The notes beneath the pieces were generated by a model. The model was given only the letters and a program-made list of their open reading frames with translations, searched no databases and had not been told where the DNA came from. The position numbers and the translations under genes were made by a program. From Cupriavidus pauculus (lineage in GTDB: Bacteria > Pseudomonadota > Gammaproteobacteria > Burkholderiales > Burkholderiaceae): DNA of 64,000 nt. This document shows, one piece after another, positions 34,503 through 43,903 of this stretch. Location: contig NZ_VZOW01000011.1 of assembly GCF_008801835.1 (NCBI RefSeq), positions 1 through 64,000 of the forward strand. The letters run 5' to 3'. The first letter of the stretch is position 1. The number at the start of each line of letters is the position of its first letter.

Positions 34503-35384
34503 TCAGGCTGGCGGAAGGCTGGCGCGGATCAGCCGCGCCACGGCAGAGGGCTGCTCGATATAGCAGGCGTGACCGGCATCAGCGATGGCGTGGAATGGCA
34601 CGTCGAACCGCTCGGCCAGCGCGGCGGACGCGGCGGGCGTGGTCACCACGTCCTGCGCGCCGCATCCCACTTCCCAGGCTCGGCCGCTCACATCGAGATA
34701 GCGCCCGATGTCGTCGCCACACAGCAAGGCGACCGCCTGGCGATAGCCGTCGGGATTGAGCCGCCGCATGTTCCAGCGCACCCAGGCCTGGGCGTCGGCC
34801 GTGGCGGCCGGACTTAACAAGCGCGTCGGGCCGCGCTGCGCCAGCCCTTCCACGCCCTGCGTCTCCAGCGCGGCGATGCGCTGGCGCGCCACTTCGCGCG
34901 CGGTGTCCTCCTTGCCCGGCGCGCCGTAACCGAGCGCCGGACTAAGCAGCAGGAACCGCCCCGGTTGCATCGCGGCCGGCGCGTGCGCGGCATACCCGGC
35001 CGCCATCAACGCACCGAGCGAATGGCCCACGATCAGGTCTGGCCGCACCTGGAGCGCATCGAGCATCGCCACAAGCTGCATCGCATAGTCGCGCGCGGTC
35101 GGGGCCGGCATCGGCAGCGGTGTCGACTGTCCATAGCCGGGCGCATCCCAGGCGATCACGCGCGCATGCCCGGCCAGCAGGCTGGCGCAAGGCAGCCATG
35201 ACGCCGCACCGGAACTGATGCCGTGCAGCAAGACGATCACCGGGCCGCGCGTCCCTCCGATGCGGCAAGCGATGCGCGCGCCGTCGCTTCCCGTCATCAC
35301 CAGGCGTTCCGCGAAATGGCTGTCCAGCGCGGCCAGCAGGTCAACCGCCGGGCCGGGTGCAGAATTGGACTCTGTTTGTTCCAT
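34503..35384 (-). CDS. alpha/beta hydrolase, meta-cleavage-product hydrolase-like
   Basis: A 293-residue alpha/beta hydrolase. The oxyanion segment is LLHGISSGAASW, the nucleophile elbow GHSLGAL with the catalytic Ser, and the catalytic His lies in ADAGHACYIEQP near the C-terminus; the acid is probably the Asp in GAQDVVTTP. ATG 35384 begins the conserved region, although no clear ribosome site precedes it. It is transcribed separately from, and upstream of, the oxygenase operon, from a promoter carrying the same near-palindrome. C-C bond hydrolysis of a ring-cleavage product is the contextual guess; esterase activity is an alternative. Confidence 0.85.
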   Translation of the reverse strand: MEQTESNSAPGPAVDLLAALDSHFAERLVMTGSDGARIACRIGGTRGPVIVLLHGISSGAASWLPCASLLAGHARVIAWDAPGYGQSTPLPMPAPTARDYAMQLVAMLDALQVRPDLIVGHSLGALMAAGYAAHAPAAMQPGRFLLLSPALGYGAPGKEDTAREVARQRIAALETQGVEGLAQRGPTRLLSPAATADAQAWVRWNMRRLNPDGYRQAVALLCGDDIGRYLDVSGRAWEVGCGAQDVVTTPAASAALAERFDVPFHAIADAGHACYIEQPSAVARLIRASLPPA

Positions 35385-35385
35385 A

Positions 35386-35401
35386 TATGAAATACGTGTT
35401 T
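35386..35401. promoter_or_regulatory. putative IclR operator of the hydrolase gene
   Basis: TATGAAATACGTGTTT differs at two of 16 positions from the element at 34372-34387 and has the same CTATAGTC box on the - strand, here 16 bases away (35418-35425). It ends two bases before the hydrolase start codon, so a bound repressor would block transcription start or early elongation. Confidence 0.5.
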
Positions 35402-35785
35402 GCGAATAAAACTTCTCGACTATAGGCGCAGTCGTCCGGTTCGTGGGATCAGGGTAAACAGGGAGAAAAATCAGGGCTTCCGGACGGCGCCCGATGACGG
35501 TGCGAGGTGTTGCCGACGCTCGCGCCAAGGCGGGGCAGACGCCTGCAACCGGCCGATCCGCGCAGCGTCTGGCGCTCACGCTCAAACCCGGCCAATGCGG
35601 CAGCGCGCCGCGCGCCACGGCAGTGCCTGGCGCACCACGCCGGCACCGGCACCGCATCGCTGGCATTCCCCCAAACGGGTGGTGCCGCAGCGTCGCAGCG
35701 CGGACACAGGGGCGGCGTCCTAGGGTTCGCCCCTATCTACGCCTTTTCACGCCGTGCCTATATTCCGCTCAACGTTTCCTATGTA

Positions 35786-35808
35786 GTTCATTGTTTTACT
35801 AATGAAAC
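35786..35808. promoter_or_regulatory. possible operator of the porin-receptor pair
   Basis: GTTCATTGT and AATGAAAC form an imperfect inverted repeat about 80 bases before the porin start. It uses the same half-sites as the element at 154-169 in front of the first Bug-receptor operon. Binding by an IclR-type protein is inferred. Confidence 0.35.
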
Positions 35809-35885
35809 GCCGAACGAGACGGCAGCCTCCGTTGCCGACGGAAACGTCCACGACAAGCCCCCAAGACTAGAGAAGGAAACGGTAG

Positions 35886-36980
35886 ATGAAGATCGCAAAG
35901 TACGCGGCAGGCCTGCTTGCAGCCGCGCCCCTGCTGGCCACCGCCCAGTCCGTCACGATGTATGGCGTGGTGGATACGGGCGTGGAATTCGTGAACAACG
36001 TCGGCGCGGCGGGCAACAGTGTGGTCCGCATGAACACGCTGACCGGCACCGTGCCTTCGCGCTGGGGTCTGCGTGGAACGGAAGACCTGGGCAACGGCCT
36101 GAAGAGCGTGTTCGTGCTCGAAGGCGGGTTCGCACCCGATTCCGGCAATGCCAACCAGGGCGGCCGACTGTTTGGCCGCCAGGCGCTGGTCGGGCTGCAG
36201 TCGAACCAGTGGGGCCAGATCTCGTTTGGCCGCCAATACACGATGCTGTTCTGGGCCACGCTCGATCCGGACATCCTGGGGCCGAACGCCTTCGGCTCGG
36301 GATCGCTGGACAGCTACCTGCCGAACACGCGCGCCGACAACGCCATCGCCTACAAGGGCACGTTCGGCGGCCTGACGCTGGGCGCCACCTACAGTTTTGG
36401 CCGCGACGGCACGAACGCCGGGCCCAGCCCATCCGGCACCAACTGCGCAGGCGAAAACCCCGCCAACAAGAGCCAGTGCCGCGAATGGTCTGCGATGATC
36501 GGCTGGGACCAGAAATGGTGGGGCATCACGGCCGCGTATGACTCGCAGCGCGGCGGCCCAGGCGCGTTTGGCGGCCTGACCAGCAGCAGCCTGCGCGACG
36601 ACCGCGCATCGCTGGCCGGCTATGTGCTGCTGAATCGCACCAAGATCGGCGCCGGCGTGATCCGCCGCGAAAACCAGGGCAGCACCACGCCGCTGTCCGA
36701 GCTCTACTACATCGGTGCGGCCTATGACATCACGCCCGCCTTCACGCTGGCCGGCCAGGTTTATTACCTGAACTACCAGAACAGCGACAACAAGGCGATG
36801 CTGTACGCGATCCGCGGCATGTACAACTTCAGCAAGCGCACGGCCGTGTACGCAACCGCCGGCTACATCAACAATGACGGCACGCTGGCGATGTCGGTCA
36901 GCGGTGCACAGGCCGGGGCAAACCCGAAACCTGGCGGCCAGCAGATCGGCGCCATGGTCGGCATCAAGCATGTTTTCTAA
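35886..36980 (+). CDS. general porin (OmpC-like, Burkholderiales type)
   Basis: A 364-residue outer-membrane trimeric porin. It has a signal peptide ending PLLATAQS and the usual first strand VTMYGVVDTGVEF. The segment RWGLRGTEDLGNGLKSVFVLEGGF is typical of beta-proteobacterial porins. The constriction loop region follows FGRQYTM, and the C-terminus is GIKHVF with a terminal Phe for Bam recognition. An AAGGAAAC site precedes ATG 35886. It is followed 13 bases later by a Bug receptor and is divergent from the aromatic island, so it probably admits the same acidic substrate. Confidence 0.93.
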   Translation: MKIAKYAAGLLAAAPLLATAQSVTMYGVVDTGVEFVNNVGAAGNSVVRMNTLTGTVPSRWGLRGTEDLGNGLKSVFVLEGGFAPDSGNANQGGRLFGRQALVGLQSNQWGQISFGRQYTMLFWATLDPDILGPNAFGSGSLDSYLPNTRADNAIAYKGTFGGLTLGATYSFGRDGTNAGPSPSGTNCAGENPANKSQCREWSAMIGWDQKWWGITAAYDSQRGGPGAFGGLTSSSLRDDRASLAGYVLLNRTKIGAGVIRRENQGSTTPLSELYYIGAAYDITPAFTLAGQVYYLNYQNSDNKAMLYAIRGMYNFSKRTAVYATAGYINNDGTLAMSVSGAQAGANPKPGGQQIGAMVGIKHVF

Positions 36981-36993
36981 GGGTGAGACCGTT

Positions 36994-37995
36994 ATGCAAC
37001 CGAACGTTTTCCGTCGCATCGTCCTGGGTGCGATCGGCGCCGCAGTTGGCGTCGCCGCGCTTTTAAGCACGGCCCCGACGATGGCCCAGGGCAACTATCC
37101 AAGCAAGCCGATCACGATCGTGGTGGCCTATCCCGCTGGCGGCGACACCGACGTGCTGGCGCGGCTGATGGCCGAAAAGCTGGCGGCGCGCCTGAAGCAG
37201 TCCGTCGTGGTGGAAAACCGCACCGGCGCGGCCGGCACCATCGGCAGCGCCTACGTGGCCCGCGCTGCCGCCGACGGCTATACGCTGCTGCTGGCGCCCA
37301 ACACGGTATCGATCGCGCCGCTGGTGCTCAAGGCCGGCACTGGCGCCAGCTACGATGTGCTCAACGATCTCACGCCGATCGCCCAGCTTGGCACCCAGTC
37401 GCTATTCGTGGTCGTCAACAAGAACAGCGGCATCGCCCGGATGAGCGACCTCGTGGCACGCGCCAAGGCGGGCAAGCTGGAAACGTACGCAACGCCCGGC
37501 AATGGATCGCCGATGCACATCATGGGCGAGCTGTTCAACAAGTCGGCCAACGTGAAGATCGCGCAGGTTCCGTACCGCGGCACCGCACCGGCCATCGTCG
37601 ACGTGCTGGGCGGTCAGGTGCCGATGACCTATGTCACCTACGGCGCGGTGGCGCAATACGTCGGCAACGGCACGCTGGTGCCGCTGGCCGTGGCCGACGC
37701 GCGGCGCTCGCCGTTCGCGCCCAACGTGCCGACGCTGGCCGAGCTGGGCTACAAGGATGTGGAAATCGGCGCGTGGCAGGCCCTGCTGGGGCCGAAGAAT
37801 CTGCCGCCGGAAATCGTGCGCATGCTCAACGGCCATGTGAACGAGATCCTCAAGCAGCCGGACGTGGTGGCGCGCATGGCCACCATCGCGGTCACGCCCG
37901 TGGGCGGCGAGCCGGCCGTACTGCAAAAGCTGATCGCCGCCGACTACGCGCGCTATGCCAGGCTGGTAAAGGAGTTCGGCATCCAGGCCGACTGA
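36994..37995 (+). CDS. Bug-family (TctC) periplasmic solute receptor
   Basis: A 333-residue Bug/TctC receptor with a signal peptide ending PTMAQGN, then PSKPITIVVAYPAGGDTD, VVENRTGAAGTIG and QVPYRGTAPAIVDVLGGQVP. ATG 36994 has AAGGGTGAG upstream; an in-frame ATG at 36970 would overlap the porin. It is co-transcribed with the porin and ended by a terminator. Porin plus receptor gives a plausible uptake route for the neighbouring catabolic island, with the inner-membrane step perhaps by the MFS protein or a distant TctAB. Confidence 0.92.
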   Translation: MQPNVFRRIVLGAIGAAVGVAALLSTAPTMAQGNYPSKPITIVVAYPAGGDTDVLARLMAEKLAARLKQSVVVENRTGAAGTIGSAYVARAAADGYTLLLAPNTVSIAPLVLKAGTGASYDVLNDLTPIAQLGTQSLFVVVNKNSGIARMSDLVARAKAGKLETYATPGNGSPMHIMGELFNKSANVKIAQVPYRGTAPAIVDVLGGQVPMTYVTYGAVAQYVGNGTLVPLAVADARRSPFAPNVPTLAELGYKDVEIGAWQALLGPKNLPPEIVRMLNGHVNEILKQPDVVARMATIAVTPVGGEPAVLQKLIAADYARYARLVKEFGIQAD

Positions 37996-38048
37996 GCCTC
38001 GGCGCAATGGACGGTCCCGGACCGGTTGCAAACGGGGGTAGCACTGAC

Positions 38049-38076
38049 GGCCCGGCGCAATGCCGGGCCTTTTTTA
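38049..38076 (+). terminator. rho-independent terminator after porin-receptor operon
   Basis: A perfect eight-base stem (GGCCCGGC and GCCGGGCC) with loop GCAAT is followed by six T residues, 53 bases after the receptor stop. Confidence 0.9.
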
Positions 38077-38191
38077 TTCGGCAGCGCACGCACGATCAGC
38101 TCAGTGCCCGCCACGCACCATAGGCCACGGCCGCCCAGCCACCGCACACCACCAAAAGTCGCAGCCACTATTGACGCCGAATCACATCGCA

Positions 38192-38210
38192 AATGATAAT
38201 CGCTCTCATT
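38192..38210. promoter_or_regulatory. putative Fur box
   Basis: A 9-1-9 repeat with arms AATGATAAT and GCTCTCATT lies 31 bases before the receptor start. The left arm matches the classic Fur half-site closely. Iron-dependent repression of the following siderophore receptor is expected. Confidence 0.65.
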
Positions 38211-38241
38211 TCTAAAAATTACAACGAATTACAACAGGGAT

Positions 38242-40353
38242 ATGAGCCGTTATCTACACAAAAAATATGTGCGCGCCAGTGTTGCAGTGGGTCCGGCGCT
38301 TCTTTTGCAGGTGGCACACGCCCAGACTACGGGCACCGATTCCGCCGCCCTGCCACCGGTCACGGTGACGGCGGACGGCAACCGGGATCTCGGCAGCGGA
38401 TATAAACCCACCACCACGGTCAGCGCCACCAAGACCGAGGCGCCGCTGCGCGACGTTCCGCAAACCGTCAACGTCGTGACCGCGCAGGTCATGCAGGACC
38501 AGCACGCCACCTCGGTGCAGGACGCGCTGAAAAACGTGCCGGGCGTCAGCTTTTCCTCCGGCGACGGCCAGCGCGACCAGGTCTCGATCCGCGGCTTCAG
38601 CGCCATTGCCGACCAGTTCGTCGACGGTATCCGCGATGACGCCTTGTATTTTCGCGATCTCTCCAACGTCGACCGCATCGAGGTCATCAAGGGCCCTGCT
38701 GCCGTGCTGTACGGGCGCGGCTCGTCGGGCGGCCTGATCAATCGCGTCACGAAAAAGCCGGGCATCGACGTGACCGACTTCGCGCTGAGCTATGGCATGT
38801 GGGCCGACCGGCGTGTAGAGGGCGACGTGGGCCGGACCTTCGGCGACGGCGCCGCGGCGTTCCGCATCACCGCCGCCCATGAGGAGGCCAACAGCTATCG
38901 CTCGCAGCAGTTCCTGAACCGGACGGCCGTGGCGCCGTCGCTGGAACTGCGCCTGGCGCCGCAGACCACCGTCCTGCTACAGGCCGACTGGCTGGAAGAC
39001 CGCCGCGTCACGGACTTCGGCATCCCGGCCTATCGCGGCCGGCCCGTGGCGGTCGATCCCTCGACCTACTACGGCGCGGCAAACGCGCGCGACGCCGACT
39101 ACACCCAGACCCGCGTTTACTCGGGCACCGCCACCGTGAACCATCGTTTCAACGATCAGTGGTCGATCCGCAATGCGACGCGCTACTACCACTACTCGCT
39201 TGACCGCAACAACACGCTGGTGGGATCGGTCAACGAAAGCACGCTGCGCGCGTCGCTGACGCACAGCAACGTCTACCGCGAGGAGCACGGCTGGTTCAAC
39301 CAGAGCGACCTGACGCAAAAGGCCGAGTTCTTCGGCATGAAGCACGAACTGCTGTACGGCGTGGAAGTGGGTCAGCAGAACAAGGATCTGGTCAACTATT
39401 CGCGCGCCAACGTGGCGTCGGTCGATCTGTTCAATCCGGTGCTGCCGGTCCTGCCGCGTCTGGTCGGCGGCACGCCGGCCACCAGCAATCTGGGCGTGTT
39501 CAAGACGCTGGGCCTCTACACCCAGGACATGATCCAGTTTTCCGAACAGTGGAAAGCCCTGCTCGGCGTGCGGTACGACCGCTTCGAACAGGAAACCATC
39601 CAGCGCCTGCCGGGCCAGCCCAACCTGGCGCGCACTGACAATGCCTGGAGCCCGCGCGCGGGCCTGGTGTGGCAGCCGTCGAAGCAGCAGTCCTACTACC
39701 TGTCGTGGAGCCGCTCGTTCCAGCCATCGGGCGAGGCGTTCTCGCTGGCGGCCAACAACGCGCAGCTGGCGCCGGAGACCACGCGTAACACCGAAGTCGG
39801 CGCGAAGTACGATTTTCTCGACGGCAAGGCCACCACGACGGTATCGCTGTTCCGCATCGAACGGACCAACATCAAGGTCGCCAACGCCACCGGCACGGCG
39901 CTGATTCCGATCGGCGAGCAGCGCACCGACGGCCTCGAACTGAGCGGCGCGGCAGAGCTTGGCGGCGGCTGGCGCATGCTGGCCGGCTACGCCTATCTCG
40001 ATGCGGTGGTGACGCAGTCGACGCCGGCGCTGCAGGGCAAGCAGGCCACGCTGACGCCGCGCCATTCGGGCAACCTGTGGCTCACCAAAGAGCTCGGCCA
40101 TGGCTTCGGGCTGGGCGGCGGGCTGAACCTGGTGGGCGCGCGACAGGCCGATCCGGCCAACACCGTGACGTTGCCGGGCTACGTCACGGCGGACATGGTC
40201 GCCTGGTATCGGCGCGGATCGTTCGAGGCGCAGTTGAACCTCTACAACGTGTTCAACCAGGGGTACATCGTTTCGGGCCACGGCTCCAGCCCCAATCTGA
40301 ACCTGCCGGGCGCTCCGCGCAGCGTGATGGCCACCCTGCGCTATCGCATGTAA
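38242..40353 (+). CDS. TonB-dependent siderophore receptor
   Basis: A 703-residue ferric-siderophore receptor. It has a signal peptide (ending VAHAQTTG), a TonB-box-like LPPVTVTAD and a plug domain with VSIRGFSAIADQFVDGIRDDALYFRDLSNVDRIEVIKGPAAVLYGRGSSGGLINRVTKKP, which resembles catecholate/hydroxamate receptors such as FhuE/Fiu. A barrel ends ATLRYRM. A Fur-box-like sequence covers the promoter. No siderophore synthesis genes are nearby. It is distinct from the receptor at 7449. Confidence 0.93.
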   Translation: MSRYLHKKYVRASVAVGPALLLQVAHAQTTGTDSAALPPVTVTADGNRDLGSGYKPTTTVSATKTEAPLRDVPQTVNVVTAQVMQDQHATSVQDALKNVPGVSFSSGDGQRDQVSIRGFSAIADQFVDGIRDDALYFRDLSNVDRIEVIKGPAAVLYGRGSSGGLINRVTKKPGIDVTDFALSYGMWADRRVEGDVGRTFGDGAAAFRITAAHEEANSYRSQQFLNRTAVAPSLELRLAPQTTVLLQADWLEDRRVTDFGIPAYRGRPVAVDPSTYYGAANARDADYTQTRVYSGTATVNHRFNDQWSIRNATRYYHYSLDRNNTLVGSVNESTLRASLTHSNVYREEHGWFNQSDLTQKAEFFGMKHELLYGVEVGQQNKDLVNYSRANVASVDLFNPVLPVLPRLVGGTPATSNLGVFKTLGLYTQDMIQFSEQWKALLGVRYDRFEQETIQRLPGQPNLARTDNAWSPRAGLVWQPSKQQSYYLSWSRSFQPSGEAFSLAANNAQLAPETTRNTEVGAKYDFLDGKATTTVSLFRIERTNIKVANATGTALIPIGEQRTDGLELSGAAELGGGWRMLAGYAYLDAVVTQSTPALQGKQATLTPRHSGNLWLTKELGHGFGLGGGLNLVGARQADPANTVTLPGYVTADMVAWYRRGSFEAQLNLYNVFNQGYIVSGHGSSPNLNLPGAPRSVMATLRYRM

Positions 40354-40522
40354 GCGACGCGCGCATGCGCCGACGGGACGCGTCGCGCGCGTGTCCCGAT
40401 CCATCGCGCGGTGCGGCGCCATGCGCCGTGCCGATTCGCGGCGCCATGCCGGAGCGTAGGCGCCGCGCGGCCTTTGGCGGGCAGAAAGCGGGCGCGCCGC
40501 GGCCGCGCATCTATAATCCGGC

Positions 40523-41920
<1,398 letters not shown>

Positions 41921-41942
41921 CGGCACACGCGCTTCCTGCCGG

Positions 41943-42866
41943 CTATTTCATGTCGATGACCAGCTTTCCCCGCACATGTCCGGCCATGTTGGTGGTCAGC
42001 GCCTGTGCGGCCCGCGCCAGCGGATAGGTGGCGTGGATATGGGTGCGCAGGTCGCCCGAACCATACAGCGCGGCCAGCGATGCGAGCAGCGGTCCGTCGG
42101 CGCGGGTGGCGAAGTTGACGCCGCGGGCGCCCACATCGCGGCCGCGCGCCGGATCCGGCTTGCTGACCGTGGACACCAGGATTCCATCCGGCTTCAGCAC
42201 CGACCATGAACGGTCCTGCGTAGCGCCGCCGACGAGATCGAGCACCAGATCGAAGGCCGCCGTGCGCGCCGCGAAATCTTCCGCCGCATAGTCGATCACT
42301 TCTGTGGCGCCAAGGCCCAGCACGTAGTCCCGATTACCGGCCGATGCGGTGCCTGTCACCCGCGCGCCGGCCAGCCTGGCCAGTTGCACGGCCACGCTGC
42401 CGACCCCGCCTGCCGCCGCGTGGATCAGGACCGATTGGCCAGCCTGCAGAGCGCCGTGCTCGTGTAGCGCCTGCCAGGCCGTCAGCGACGCCGCGGGGAT
42501 CGCCGCCGCCTGCTGGAAACGCATCGACGCCGGTATGCGCGCCAGCCGCGCCGCGTCGACCACGGCCTGCGTGGCATAGGCGCCAACGATGCCGATAAAG
42601 CCCATCACCTCGTCGCCCGGCGCCAGCGTGGTCACGTTGCGCCCCACCGCGATGACGGTGCCCGCGGCATCCACGCCCGGCGTGAACGGCAGCGGCAGCG
42701 GTATGAACGCCTTCATCGCACCGCTGACGATTTTCCAGTCGATCGGGTTCACCGACGCTGCCGCGACATCGATCAGCACTTCGTTATCGCCGGGAACCGG
42801 ATCGTCCAGTTCTGTCAGCGTCATGGCGTCTGGGCTGCCATAAGCAGCAACACGGATGGCTTTCAT
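41943..42866 (-). CDS. NADP-dependent zinc-independent quinone oxidoreductase-like (MDR family)
   Basis: A 307-residue medium-chain reductase of the quinone-oxidoreductase/enoyl-reductase branch. It starts MKAIRVAAYGSPDAMTLTEL, has VNPIDWKIVSGAM and the NADPH motif AAAGGVGSVAVQLARLAGARVTGTAS; no structural-zinc cysteine cluster is visible. The start overlaps the stop of the NTF2-like gene by one base, so they are coupled. It forms a three-gene operon with that gene and a DoxX gene under a divergent LysR regulator. A detoxification-type reductase is likely. Confidence 0.9.
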   Translation of the reverse strand: MKAIRVAAYGSPDAMTLTELDDPVPGDNEVLIDVAAASVNPIDWKIVSGAMKAFIPLPLPFTPGVDAAGTVIAVGRNVTTLAPGDEVMGFIGIVGAYATQAVVDAARLARIPASMRFQQAAAIPAASLTAWQALHEHGALQAGQSVLIHAAAGGVGSVAVQLARLAGARVTGTASAGNRDYVLGLGATEVIDYAAEDFAARTAAFDLVLDLVGGATQDRSWSVLKPDGILVSTVSKPDPARGRDVGARGVNFATRADGPLLASLAALYGSGDLRTHIHATYPLARAAQALTTNMAGHVRGKLVIDMK

Positions 42867-43294
42867 CAGATGCTCCGGGATGACACGCCCACCACGGGCG
42901 CATCGAGTGCAAGCGCGGCCTGCACGGGATCGAAATACTCGCGCAGGTGCGCGATCCTGCCGTCACGGGCGGTAAGGAAGACGACGTACTCTTGCCGGTA
43001 GGCGCGGCCTGTGGCGGAAATCAGGCCCTCGGCCCGCACACGCGCAACGGCGCACAGGGGGTCGTCGGTGGCGATGATCACCGGGTCGAAAAAGCGGAAG
43101 TCCTTGACTGCGCCGGCAAACCAGTTCGCATGCCGCAATACCGCGTCGCGGCCGTCAAGCTGTAACGGATGGCCCAGGCTCGGCGCGTAAGGCAGGTCCC
43201 ACACGATGTCGTCGGCGATCAGCGTCTCCCATTGCGTGGGCGCGTCGACCAGCCATTGCAGGTGTTGCTGCAAGAGTTCGGTGGCGATGCTCAT
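42866..43294 (-). CDS. NTF2-like/SnoaL-fold protein
   Basis: A 142-residue protein with the NTF2-like fold pattern: an N-terminal helix pair (LLQQHLQWLVDAPTQWETLIADDIVWDLPYAP) and later strands ending IAHLREYFDPVQAALAL. Such proteins are small isomerases, hydrolases or binding proteins. AGGAGAA precedes ATG 43294. It lies between DoxX and the reductase gene in one operon. The specific function is not readable. Confidence 0.85.
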   Translation of the reverse strand: MSIATELLQQHLQWLVDAPTQWETLIADDIVWDLPYAPSLGHPLQLDGRDAVLRHANWFAGAVKDFRFFDPVIIATDDPLCAVARVRAEGLISATGRAYRQEYVVFLTARDGRIAHLREYFDPVQAALALDAPVVGVSSRSI

Positions 43295-43321
43295 GATCTG
43301 TTCTCCTGTACCGGGCAACGG

Positions 43322-43801
43322 TTATGCAGCCAACGGGCGGGCCGGCGTGCGACGGTTATCGAGGCTGAAAGCGCCGGCGCCAAACGCCACCACCTGCAGC
43401 AGGCCGCCCGCCATCGCCAGGTTTTTCAGGAAATGGAACATCTGGTTCTGATCGCCCAGCGCGTGGTGGAAGATCAGCGCGGTCACCACCGCGTAGCCCG
43501 CCAGCAGCAACGCCACCAGGCGCGTCTTGTAGCCCGCCGCCAGCAACGCGGCGCCCGCCAGCTCCAGTATCAGTGCGCCGATCAGCCCCAGCGCCGGCGC
43601 CGGCAAGCCCACCGACGCGATGTAGCCCATGGTGGCGGCCGGGGCCGCCAGCTTGCCGACGCCGCTGACGAGGAAAATTGCGGCCATCAGGATGCGGCCA
43701 ACGGCCGGCACGACGGTGCGGCCGTCGAAACGGGCGCTAATGCCGGCGTTCAGGTTGGCATTCAGATTTGCGTGCGGGTTGGCGTTCAGGTTCGGTTTCA
43801 T
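43322..43801 (-). CDS. DoxX-family membrane protein
   Basis: A 159-residue DoxX protein with four hydrophobic helices (about residues 35-55, 70-90, 95-115 and 128-148) and the GRILMAAIFLVSGVGKLAAP motif. DoxX proteins are linked to redox and thiol stress. ATG 43801 has AAGGA nine bases upstream; ATG 43810 is an alternative. Unusually, the N-terminus before the first helix is a degenerate Asn-Leu-Asn-Ala repeat (NLNANPHANLNANLNAG), matched by a near-tandem repeat in the DNA at 43748-43800. First gene of the LysR-facing operon. Confidence 0.88.
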   Translation of the reverse strand: MKPNLNANPHANLNANLNAGISARFDGRTVVPAVGRILMAAIFLVSGVGKLAAPAATMGYIASVGLPAPALGLIGALILELAGAALLAAGYKTRLVALLLAGYAVVTALIFHHALGDQNQMFHFLKNLAMAGGLLQVVAFGAGAFSLDNRRTPARPLAA

Positions 43802-43880
43802 GTCGTTCATCCTTTTCAAAGAGTGGATGAGCAAATCGTAGGGCCTTGACATGTATCCAGGAAGGCTATATTTCTCGATG

Positions 43881-43899
43881 CTATCCATCTATCGGATAG
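43881..43899. promoter_or_regulatory. putative LysR-type operator
   Basis: CTATCC and GGATAG form a perfect inverted repeat with a seven-base spacer, five bases before the LysR start codon and in the divergent promoter region. LysR proteins usually bind such T-N11-A type sites to control themselves and the divergent operon. Confidence 0.55.
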
Positions 43900-43903
43900 A
43901 TAT

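Larger units (their letters stand above)
35385..35885. other. divergent regulatory region between hydrolase and porin genes
   Basis: A 501-base region without a convincing gene. Left end: the element TATGAAATACGTGTTT (35386-35401) and CTATAGTC on the - strand serve the hydrolase. Centre: GC-rich sequence with no structure I can name. Right end: an AT-rich segment with GTTCATTGT and AATGAAAC (35786-35808) precedes the porin gene. Confidence 0.5.
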
